This document shows, piece by piece, positions 1 through 5,271 of a stretch of 6,982 nucleotides of DNA. The stretch spans positions 1 to 6,982 of the forward strand of contig DATNFW010000011.1 of assembly GCA_035606175.1 (NCBI GenBank). The letters run 5' to 3'. A model generated the notes under the pieces. The model saw only the letters and a program-made list of their open reading frames with translations, was not told the origin of the DNA and searched no databases. Source of the stretch: JASHUC01 sp035606175. GTDB taxonomy: Bacteria > Pseudomonadota > Gammaproteobacteria > Steroidobacterales > Steroidobacteraceae. Every line of letters begins with the position of its first letter. Positions within the stretch are counted from its first letter, which is position 1. The position numbers and the translations under genes were made by a program.

Positions 1-1365
1 ATCTTCGAGAATTTCCTCGGCGAGCACGTGCGAGCGGCGGGCGCGGAGTTCGTCGATGGGGCGGTCGTGCGGAGCTACACGCTCGCGGGCCGCGCGCAGG
101 GAGCTGCTCGGGAGGAGGGGGTTGCCAGTGGCGAGGGCGCCGCTTGCGAGCACGAGGTCATCTACGAGCACGCTGGGTCGCAGCACCGCATCGCGTCGCG
201 ATGGCTGATCGATGCCTCCGGTCGCGCGGGTCTTCTCAAACGCCAACTCGGGCTCTCCGAGCCGAACGCGCATGACGCCAACGGCGTGTGGTTTCGGATC
301 GGCGCGCGCATAGACGTCGATGACTGGTCCGACGATGCGGAGTGGCGCGCGCGCTGCGATCCGCGCGAGCGCTGGCTATCGACCAATCATCTGGTCGGCG
401 ACGGCTACTGGGTGTGGCTCATTCCCCTGGTGTCCGGATCGCATTCGGTCGGCATCGTCGCGGATGCCCGACGGCATCCGATCGGCGAAATGAACACCTT
501 CGAGCGCGCGATGGACTGGCTGCATCGGCACCAGCCGCGGCTCGCCGAGGCGCTCGAGGAGCGGCGCGGGCAGCGGCAGGATTTTGCGTTCCTGCGAGGT
601 TTCTCTTACGGCTGCAAGCAGGTCTTCTCCGGCGCGCGCTGGGCAATCACGGGTGAGGCCGGTGTGTTCCTCGATCCGTTCTACTCACCGGGCAGCGACT
701 TCATCGCCATCGCGAACACCTACATCACCGAGCTCATCTCGAAAGACCTCGAGGGTGCCCGCCTGCCGCGGTTCGCAAAACTCTACGAGCAAATCTATTT
801 CGATTTCTACCGGATCATGCTGTCGCTCTACGTCGACCAATACGCGATCTTCGGCGACCCCGAAGTTCTGCCGATCAAGGTCGTCTGGGACTACACGTAC
901 TACTGGGGCGTGCTCTGCCAACTGTTCTTCCAGCGGCGCCTCGCCGACACCGCAATGCTGGCACGCCTGCATACCGAGCTCGCGGCGACGCGTGAGCTCA
1001 ACGAGGCCATGCAGCCATACTTTCGCGCATGGTCGAGCGTGAGCCGCAAGCGCAACGATGGGGCCATGATCGATCAGGCGGCGCTTGCGTGGTTCGCGGA
1101 GCTCAATCGCGGATTGCGCGACACGCTCGACGATGCCGCGTTCGATGCGAGAATGCGGGAGAACTGCGCGCTGCTGCACGGACTCGCGGCGGAGATCCTC
1201 GCCCGCGCGAGCGCAGAGCACCCCGCGCTCGATTCTTCCGCGCTGCGCGCACTCATCCGGCAGGAGGAAGGACGGACCGGGGCGTTGCCGCGAGTACCGC
1301 TCTACGCCGAGCGGCTCAGGCGATTGCCTGAGCCCGTGGACCGACATACCGCGACTGCGGTCTGA
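1..1365 (+). CDS. Flavin-dependent halogenase-like oxidoreductase, C-terminal part (5' truncated)
   Basis: The frame is open from base 1, so the start, the N-terminal FAD GxGxxG loop and the region where halogenases carry their catalytic lysine lie outside the window; 454 residues are visible. Seen, counting from base 1: a DASG motif at residues 71-74, a WVWLIP motif at 137-142 that fits the WxWxIP signature of flavin-dependent halogenases, and a second FAD motif GEAGVFLDP at 218-226 followed by an SPGSD turn. The family uses reduced FAD and oxygen to halogenate or oxidise aromatic or carrier-bound substrates. Related 'tryptophan halogenase-like' proteins are reported in xanthomonadin/aryl-polyene clusters, and such genes begin again at 5221. 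True halogenation is not proven: non-halogenating relatives also keep much of this fold. The last 50 bases overlap the convergent citrate synthase gene. An internal GTG at 28 exists but the open frame upstream argues against it as the start. Confidence 0.8.
   Translation: MFENFLGEHVRAAGAEFVDGAVVRSYTLAGRAQGAAREEGVASGEGAACEHEVIYEHAGSQHRIASRWLIDASGRAGLLKRQLGLSEPNAHDANGVWFRIGARIDVDDWSDDAEWRARCDPRERWLSTNHLVGDGYWVWLIPLVSGSHSVGIVADARRHPIGEMNTFERAMDWLHRHQPRLAEALEERRGQRQDFAFLRGFSYGCKQVFSGARWAITGEAGVFLDPFYSPGSDFIAIANTYITELISKDLEGARLPRFAKLYEQIYFDFYRIMLSLYVDQYAIFGDPEVLPIKVVWDYTYYWGVLCQLFFQRRLADTAMLARLHTELAATRELNEAMQPYFRAWSSVSRKRNDGAMIDQAALAWFAELNRGLRDTLDDAAFDARMRENCALLHGLAAEILARASAEHPALDSSALRALIRQEEGRTGALPRVPLYAERLRRLPEPVDRHTATAV
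1313..1361. terminator. Hairpin pair in the convergent overlap (possible bidirectional terminator)
   Basis: GGCTCAGGC (1313-1321) and GCCTGAGCC (1326-1334) form a perfect 9-base-pair stem with a 4-base loop. The minus-strand citrate synthase stop codon (1316-1318) lies inside its arm. A second stem, ACCGC/GCGGT (1348-1352, 1357-1361) with a 4-base loop, ends just before the plus-strand stop at 1363-1365. Neither is followed by a U-tract on either strand, so these are not classical intrinsic terminators; they may act in both directions, protect 3' ends, or pause polymerase. The pairing is certain, the function is inferred. Confidence 0.45.
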
Positions 1366-2407
1366 TGAGGCGCCCGCGGAGCGTCTGCTCGCGCGCATGG
1401 GCGATCCATCCGCCGACGCGACTCGCTGCGAAGACACACGTGAACGCATCGCGCGGGAAGCCGAGCGCCTCTAAGAGCAGGGCGGTATAGAACTCGAGAT
1501 TCGTTTGCAAGCGCCGATCCGGCTTGTGGCGTGCAAGCAGCTCGAGCGCTGCGCGCTCGACGGCCTCGGCCAGCCGAAGTCTCTCGACGGTGACCTCGCC
1601 CGACCGGGTGAGGAGCTCGAGCGCCGCTTTGAGCGCATCCGCGCGAGGATCGCGAACTCGGTAAACGCGGTGCCCGAATCCCATCAACCGCTCGCCGTTT
1701 GCGAGCGCGGATTCCAGCCACGTTGGTGCGCGATCGGGCTCCTCAATATCATCGAGCATGTCGAGAACCGGCCCGGGTGCGCCGCCGTGCAACGGGCCTT
1801 TGAGCGCGCAGAACGCACCGATGGCGGCCGCAGCGAGCCCTGCATGTGTCGAGGCGATGACCCGCGCCGCGAACGTGGAGGCATTGAGTCCGTGGTCGCT
1901 CGCCGTCACGAGGTACCGGTCGAGCGCCTCGACCTGCGTCGCACTGGGTCTCACACCTTGCAGCATGCGCAGCATATCGGCCGCGTGCGGGAGCATCGGA
2001 TCGGGCGGCAGTGGCTCGCGCCCGAGCCGCAGGCGAATCACGGCCGGTGCGAAGACCGCCGGCGCGGCCACGAGATTCAGCGCGGTCGCGAGGTCATCGC
2101 CATCCTCGATCCGCGTGAGCAGGGAGAGCACGACATCGTAGAGGGGCAGCGCGAGCAGCTGCCGATCCACTGCGCGCACGTGCTCGAAAGCTCGCACTCG
2201 TGCGGCGCCGAGCCCGGCCGCGAGCCCGCGCGCATCCGGGCACCCGTCGATGAGCTCCACCCAGAGGAGCCCCAGGACATCCTCATAGCAGCTGCCTTCG
2301 GCGAGCTCATCGAGCGAGTGCCCGCGGATGATCAGCCGGCCTGCTTGACCATCGACGTCCGAGAGGACGGTTTCGGCCGCGATGACATCCTCGAGCCCGT
2401 TCACCAT
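1316..2407 (-). CDS. Citrate/2-methylcitrate synthase-family enzyme (Glu in place of catalytic Asp)
   Basis: A 363-residue citrate synthase-family protein, a little shorter than type II enzymes (about 430) and near the usual bacterial CitA/PrpC size. The family condenses acetyl-CoA or propionyl-CoA with oxaloacetate in the cytoplasm. Seen: SDHGLNASTFAARV at 170-183, GPLHGGA at 204-210 (catalytic His207), GFGHRVYRVRDPR at 243-255 (His246, Arg255), TNLEFYTA at 302-309, and a C-terminal SRVGGWIAHAREQ plus RPQSRYVGP. The third catalytic position, Asp in GltA, is Glu305 here. I recall NVEF in CitA-like proteins, so this is probably a subfamily trait rather than damage. The ATG start is backed by a GGAGGA ribosome site 8 bases upstream (2416-2421). 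The gene is divergent from an HTH-citrate synthase and ends 50 bases inside the convergent flavoprotein gene. Citrate versus methylcitrate specificity cannot be read from sequence alone. Confidence 0.93.
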   Translation of the reverse strand: MVNGLEDVIAAETVLSDVDGQAGRLIIRGHSLDELAEGSCYEDVLGLLWVELIDGCPDARGLAAGLGAARVRAFEHVRAVDRQLLALPLYDVVLSLLTRIEDGDDLATALNLVAAPAVFAPAVIRLRLGREPLPPDPMLPHAADMLRMLQGVRPSATQVEALDRYLVTASDHGLNASTFAARVIASTHAGLAAAAIGAFCALKGPLHGGAPGPVLDMLDDIEEPDRAPTWLESALANGERLMGFGHRVYRVRDPRADALKAALELLTRSGEVTVERLRLAEAVERAALELLARHKPDRRLQTNLEFYTALLLEALGFPRDAFTCVFAASRVGGWIAHAREQTLRGRLIRPQSRYVGPRAQAIA

Positions 2408-2415
2408 GAGTTGAG

Positions 2416-2421
2416 TCCTCC
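2416..2421 (-). promoter_or_regulatory. Ribosome binding site of the minus-strand citrate synthase
   Basis: Read on the minus strand this is GGAGGA, a near-perfect Shine-Dalgarno sequence, 8 bases from the ATG at 2405-2407. It fixes the start of that gene. Confidence 0.75.
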
Positions 2422-2464
2422 GAGTTGCCGCAGCGCCGCTCGCGCGGCCGGGTGCTCTGCTACC

Positions 2465-2508
2465 CTATGCAATCCATAGTTGACGTCAATCTTGATTTAA
2501 TCGATCAA
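2465..2508. promoter_or_regulatory. Divergent control region: three adjacent inverted repeats between two citrate synthase genes
   Basis: Three inverted repeats lie almost end to end: CTATGcaatcCATAG (2465-2479), the perfect palindrome TTGACGTCAA (2480-2489) and TTGATttaatcgATCAA (2492-2508). TTGA/TCAA half-sites alternate at 2480, 2486, 2492 and 2505. The stretch is much more AT-rich than its surroundings. Promoter-like elements overlap it: TTTAAT (2496-2501) with a poor -35 TCCATA 17 bases upstream for the plus-strand gene, and TTGACG (2489-2484) with a poor -10 TAGGGT (2467-2462) for the minus-strand gene. A transcription factor binding here could control both genes; the HTH-citrate synthase is the obvious candidate by position. 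Repeats are seen; operator and promoter function are inference. Confidence 0.5.
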
Positions 2509-2511
2509 TGT

Positions 2512-2516
2512 GAGGA
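2512..2516 (+). promoter_or_regulatory. Ribosome binding site supporting the ATG at 2521
   Basis: GAGGA lies 4 bases before the ATG at 2521. The longer open frame reaches back to a start at 2425, but that would translate through the control region and add 32 residues with no domain. The ribosome site and the HTH domain beginning at residue 3 favour 2521. Confidence 0.6.
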
Positions 2517-2520
2517 ACTC

Positions 2521-3786
2521 ATGGCGTGGCTGACCGCTGCAGAGGCGTTGAGCGTTTTGCGCGTACGACCGCAAACCCTGTATGCCAATGTCAGTCGCCG
2601 CCGTATCCGTGCGCGCCCCGATCCGAAGGACCCGAGGCGCAGCCTGTACCACGAAGCGGATGTGCGCAGGCTCGCCCGCAGCCGCTCCGGGACGCGCAAA
2701 GTGGAGCGCGTGGCGGCAGGGACCATCGAGTGGGGCGCCCCGATCTTGTCATCCGGGATTTCGACGGTCGCGGACGGCCGGCTCTGGTATCGCGGCCGGG
2801 AGGCGGTCACGCTCGCCCGAACGCAAACGCTCGAGGAGGTCGCGTGCCTGCTCTGGGACGGGGCGCCCATCGTCCTCACGGAGCCGAACCCGCGAGGAGC
2901 CGCGGCGCGATCCGGAAGATCGGGCGCGTTCCGGACTCGGCGGGATGCTCCGCTGCCGCAAATGTTCAGGGCGCTCGCGGATCGGGCCGGCATCGATCCT
3001 CCGTCGCACGGACGTGCGCTTTCCACGTTGCGTAGCGAGGCGGCGGGTGTGCTCACGACGGTGGCCACGGCGGTTGCCGGCGAGCGCCATCGCGGGCCGG
3101 TTCACGAGCGGCTTGCGGCCGTCTGGCGACGTGGAGGCTCGGCAGACCTTCTTCGTCGGGTGCTCGTGCTGCTCGCGGACCACGAGCTCAACGCCTCGAC
3201 CTTCGCCGCGCGCGTGACAGCCTCGACCGGAGCGTCACTCGCCGCGGCGGTTCTCTCTGGACTTGCCACGTTGAGCGGCCCGCTGCACGGACGGGCATCG
3301 TGGGGCGTTTTCGAGCTGATCCGTGCCGGTCGGGACGACGGAATCAAAGCCACGGTGCACGAGTGGCTTCGACAAGGTCGCCCGATCAGCGGATTCGGGC
3401 ACCCGTTATATCCGGAGGGGGATGTGCGCGCGAAAGCGCTGCTCGCCGAGTTGAATGTGCCGGCCGAGTATCTGGAGCTGCGTGCCGCGGTCGAAGAGCT
3501 CGCGGGCGAATTGCCGAACATCGACTTTGCAACTGCAGCGCTGACGGAGGCCTACCGATTGCCGCGGGACGCCCCGCTCGCTCTGTTCGCCGTCGCGCGA
3601 ACCGTCGGCTGGCTCGCGCATGCTCTGGAGCAGGTCTCGACCGGGCATCTGATACGACCCCGCGCCCGTTACACGGGGCCGCTGCAGGTTGCACCCGCCG
3701 CAGTCTCGAGTGAGATGCGCGAGACTGTCCCGGCGCGGGATCACCGCGTCGGGGGGCGCGGTGCGTTGAGGTTGACACCACAGTGA
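2521..3786 (+). CDS. Citrate synthase-family protein with N-terminal helix-turn-helix domain
   Basis: A 421-residue protein in two parts. Residues 3-50 (WLTAAEALSVLRVRPQTLYA onward) read as an excisionase/MerR-type helix-turn-helix with an Arg-rich wing and the end pattern YHEADVRRLA. Residues from about 66 are a citrate synthase domain with DHELNASTFAARV at 220-232, GPLHGRAS at 252-259 (His255), GFGHPLY at 291-297 (His294), PNIDFATAA at 332-340 (Asp335), RTVGWLAHALEQ and RPRARYTGP. All three catalytic positions (His, His, Asp) are therefore present. The usual HRVYxxxDPR becomes HPLYPEGDVR, losing two basic residues but keeping the final Arg303. An Arg-rich stretch at about 122-145 looks like an insertion or linker. 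HTH-citrate synthase fusions are known from database annotation; whether they are enzymes, metabolite-sensing regulators or both is unclear to me. It is divergent from the other citrate synthase, and its 3' end overlaps the next gene by 46 bases. Confidence 0.9.
   Translation: MAWLTAAEALSVLRVRPQTLYANVSRRRIRARPDPKDPRRSLYHEADVRRLARSRSGTRKVERVAAGTIEWGAPILSSGISTVADGRLWYRGREAVTLARTQTLEEVACLLWDGAPIVLTEPNPRGAAARSGRSGAFRTRRDAPLPQMFRALADRAGIDPPSHGRALSTLRSEAAGVLTTVATAVAGERHRGPVHERLAAVWRRGGSADLLRRVLVLLADHELNASTFAARVTASTGASLAAAVLSGLATLSGPLHGRASWGVFELIRAGRDDGIKATVHEWLRQGRPISGFGHPLYPEGDVRAKALLAELNVPAEYLELRAAVEELAGELPNIDFATAALTEAYRLPRDAPLALFAVARTVGWLAHALEQVSTGHLIRPRARYTGPLQVAPAAVSSEMRETVPARDHRVGGRGALRLTPQ
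3701..3763. terminator. Three tandem hairpins at the second convergent overlap
   Basis: CAGTCTCG (3701-3708) pairs with CGAGACTG (3720-3727); TCCCG (3728-3732) pairs with CGGGA (3736-3740); CACCGCG (3742-3748) pairs with CGCGGTG (3757-3763). The three stems sit directly next to each other in the last codons of the HTH-citrate synthase and across the stop (3741-3743) of the zinc-ribbon gene. No U-tract follows on either strand. The array may end transcripts from both sides. The codons here also encode a poorly conserved C-terminal tail. Confidence 0.42.
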
Positions 3787-4043
3787 GGGCACCGCTCGGG
3801 CGGCTTGTGCGAGTTCTGCACCATCGCGGCGATCACCCGCCGATCGAACAGTTCCCGGCACTTCGGACAGCGGGTGAGCGTCGCAATCAGCAATGCGCTC
3901 CCGAAGACGATTGCGCCGACGATCTGCAGAACGAGCGTCACGGCGCTTCCAGGGGCCATGATCAGGACCAAAGCGCCGACAACGACGCCCGTCAACGCGA
4001 TGCGGTAGCGGCGCTTGAGATAATCGCGCATCGTCTCGCGCAT
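3741..4043 (-). CDS. Small two-helix membrane protein with C-terminal zinc ribbon
   Basis: A 100-residue protein of unknown function. Seen: a basic N-terminus (residues 6-14), two hydrophobic segments at about 15-30 and 34-57, then a cytoplasmic or periplasmic tail with C59-P-K-C62 and C85-P-H-C88, a typical four-cysteine zinc-ribbon arrangement. The first segment is followed closely by the basic tail, giving a hairpin in the membrane with both ends probably cytoplasmic. I chose the ATG at 4043; the frame also has an ATG at 4031 (96 residues) and a TTG at 4115 (124 residues), and none has a strong ribosome site, so the start is uncertain. It is convergent with the HTH-citrate synthase (46-base overlap) and divergent from the NHL gene. 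No named family is recognised; it may serve as a redox- or metal-responsive membrane adaptor, but that is a guess. Confidence 0.75.
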   Translation of the reverse strand: MRETMRDYLKRRYRIALTGVVVGALVLIMAPGSAVTLVLQIVGAIVFGSALLIATLTRCPKCRELFDRRVIAAMVQNSHKPPERCPHCGVNLNAPRPPTR

Positions 4044-4091
4044 GGATGGGAAGATTACTGCGACGCGGCCCCCCTGGCGATGGATTAAAAG

Positions 4092-4116
4092 GTATCTGCG
4101 GATACGCGAGTACAAT
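4092..4116. promoter_or_regulatory. Inverted repeat and -10-like element in the second divergent gap
   Basis: GTATCtgcgGATAC (4092-4105) is a perfect 5-base inverted repeat, followed by TACAAT (4111-4116), a good -10 match for the plus-strand NHL gene whose ATG is at 4162. No clear -35 is seen 16-18 bases upstream. The repeat would fall in the spacer of that promoter, a usual place for a repressor or activator. It lies in the 118-base gap between the zinc-ribbon and NHL genes; the rest of the gap shows nothing else I can name. Confidence 0.35.
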
Positions 4117-4161
4117 GGGGGCGCTTCTATTCACCCGAATTCTTCAGAGTGTGGGCCCAAG

Positions 4162-5271
4162 ATGAAACACCCCATAAAGCGCTCCTCCACTTACTCGACG
4201 GTCCTCTTCATCCTCATGTTGGGCGTATCGCTTCCGGGTCCGGCGCGCGCGCAGTTCGGCGGTACATCGCAGCAGAGTGCCGCTCAGCTCGCTCTCGAGA
4301 ACAGCTACCCGAAGATGCGCATCACCGATCAGTTCCTCGGGCTCAGCATTCCCGACAGCACGCTCGGGCAGACGGTCGGCGTGGCGGTGAATTCGCGGGG
4401 CGATCTATTCGTCTACTCACGCACGGACCCGCAGGGCATTGCGCGCGGGGGGCAGGCGGCGCGGCTCTTCGAGTGGCGTCCGGGTCGGTCCTACAAATTC
4501 GTGAAGGAGTGGGGACCGCACAATTACGCGGAGTCGTTCGCGCATGCCGTACGCGTCGACGGCGAGGACAATGTCTGGATCGTGGATGAAGGATCGGGAA
4601 TGATCGTGAAGTTCGATCCGCACGGGCAGGCCGTGGAATGGCTGGGCCGCACACCGGAGGCGATCGACTACCTGCAAACTCATCTGGAGCACTTCGGGTT
4701 CGGCTACTCGCGGCTGGCGAATCGTCCGGAGCATCCGGTCGGGCGAGTGGGGGAGTTCGATCGACCGACGGATGTGACCTGGGACTCGCACGGCAACATC
4801 TTCGTCTCGGACGGCTATGGCAATTCGCGTGTGGTCAAGATCGCGCCGGGCGGGAAGTGGCTCAAGGAGGTGGGGACCTACGGCAGCGGTCAGGATCAAT
4901 TCAAAACGCCGCACAGCATTGCCGCCGATTCGCACGACAACATCTACGTCGCCGACCGCGGCAACCGGCGAATCCAGGTCTACGACGCCAATCTGAACTA
5001 CGAGCGCACGATCGCAGGAGTCGCGATGCCGTGGGACTTGTGCATCAGCCCGGGCTCGCCGCAGTACTTGTTCACCGGTGATGGAATCACTGGAAAGATC
5101 TACAAGCTGACGCTGGACGGCAAGGTCGTCGGCATGGCCCAGACGAGTCTCGGGCACGGCGCGGACAGCACCGGCGATCTCATCCATGCCATTGCCTGTC
5201 CGGACAGCAATACCCTGTACTTAGGGTCCGCGAGCTTGTGGGACGTCCAGAAGATCACGATTCAGCGATGA
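4162..5271 (+). CDS. Secreted NHL beta-propeller, peptidylglycine amidating lyase-like
   Basis: A 369-residue protein. Residues 1-30 form a signal peptide: basic start, hydrophobic core at 13-24, and an ARA|QF cleavage site, so the mature protein should be periplasmic or exported. The rest is an NHL-type propeller, clearest at DVTWDSHGNIFVSDGYGNSR (about 204-223) and IAADSHDNIYVADRGNRRIQ (about 253-272). By motif it matches the lyase domain (PAL) of animal peptide-amidating enzyme, which cleaves peptidyl-hydroxyglycine to an amidated peptide and glyoxylate. Residues lining up with rat PAL (numbering from memory): Arg87 with Arg533, His128 with His585, Tyr219 with Tyr654, His251 with His690, His342 with His786, so the zinc ligands appear intact. 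No monooxygenase partner is in view; the true substrate is unknown. I chose the ATG at 4162 because it starts the signal peptide; an in-frame ATG at 4042 is less likely. No strong ribosome site is seen. Confidence 0.85.
   Translation: MKHPIKRSSTYSTVLFILMLGVSLPGPARAQFGGTSQQSAAQLALENSYPKMRITDQFLGLSIPDSTLGQTVGVAVNSRGDLFVYSRTDPQGIARGGQAARLFEWRPGRSYKFVKEWGPHNYAESFAHAVRVDGEDNVWIVDEGSGMIVKFDPHGQAVEWLGRTPEAIDYLQTHLEHFGFGYSRLANRPEHPVGRVGEFDRPTDVTWDSHGNIFVSDGYGNSRVVKIAPGGKWLKEVGTYGSGQDQFKTPHSIAADSHDNIYVADRGNRRIQVYDANLNYERTIAGVAMPWDLCISPGSPQYLFTGDGITGKIYKLTLDGKVVGMAQTSLGHGADSTGDLIHAIACPDSNTLYLGSASLWDVQKITIQR
5212..5227. terminator. Weak hairpin at the third convergent overlap
   Basis: ACCCT (5212-5216) pairs with AGGGT (5223-5227) around a 6-base loop, and the dehydratase stop codon (5221-5223) lies in it. 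It is short, has no U-tract, and could be chance; listed because the other two convergent junctions also carry hairpins at the stop codons. Confidence 0.22.

Noticed and set aside
685..1449. A 254-codon minus-strand open frame under the flavoprotein gene
   Set aside because: Antisense shadow, low-complexity composition and no recognisable motif; the plus-strand frame has FAD and WxWxIP motifs.
1505..2479. A 324-codon open frame on the plus strand opposite the first citrate synthase
   Set aside because: It is the antisense shadow of a gene with clear catalytic motifs; its translation is rich in Arg, Glu and His with no domain, as expected from high-GC complementary frames.
2425..2520. Upstream extension of the HTH-citrate synthase by 32 codons
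   Set aside because: It would translate the palindromic control region, adds no domain, and lacks the ribosome site seen just before 2521.
1316..3786. Tandem duplication of a citrate synthase as a recent event or recombination artefact
   Set aside because: The two proteins share only family motifs, differ in length, domain content and active-site residues, and lie on opposite strands, so any duplication is old.
4042..4161. Upstream extension of the NHL gene by 40 codons
   Set aside because: It would bury the signal peptide inside the protein and run through the promoter-like gap.
4417..5187. A 256-codon minus-strand open frame under the NHL gene
   Set aside because: Antisense to a well-supported secreted propeller; no domain and repetitive Val/Asp/Arg composition from reverse-reading the repeats.
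5196..5207. Perfect 12-base palindrome CTGTCCGGACAG
   Set aside because: It lies within the NHL coding sequence with no loop, no neighbours of the same kind and no promoter nearby; likely chance in GC-rich DNA.
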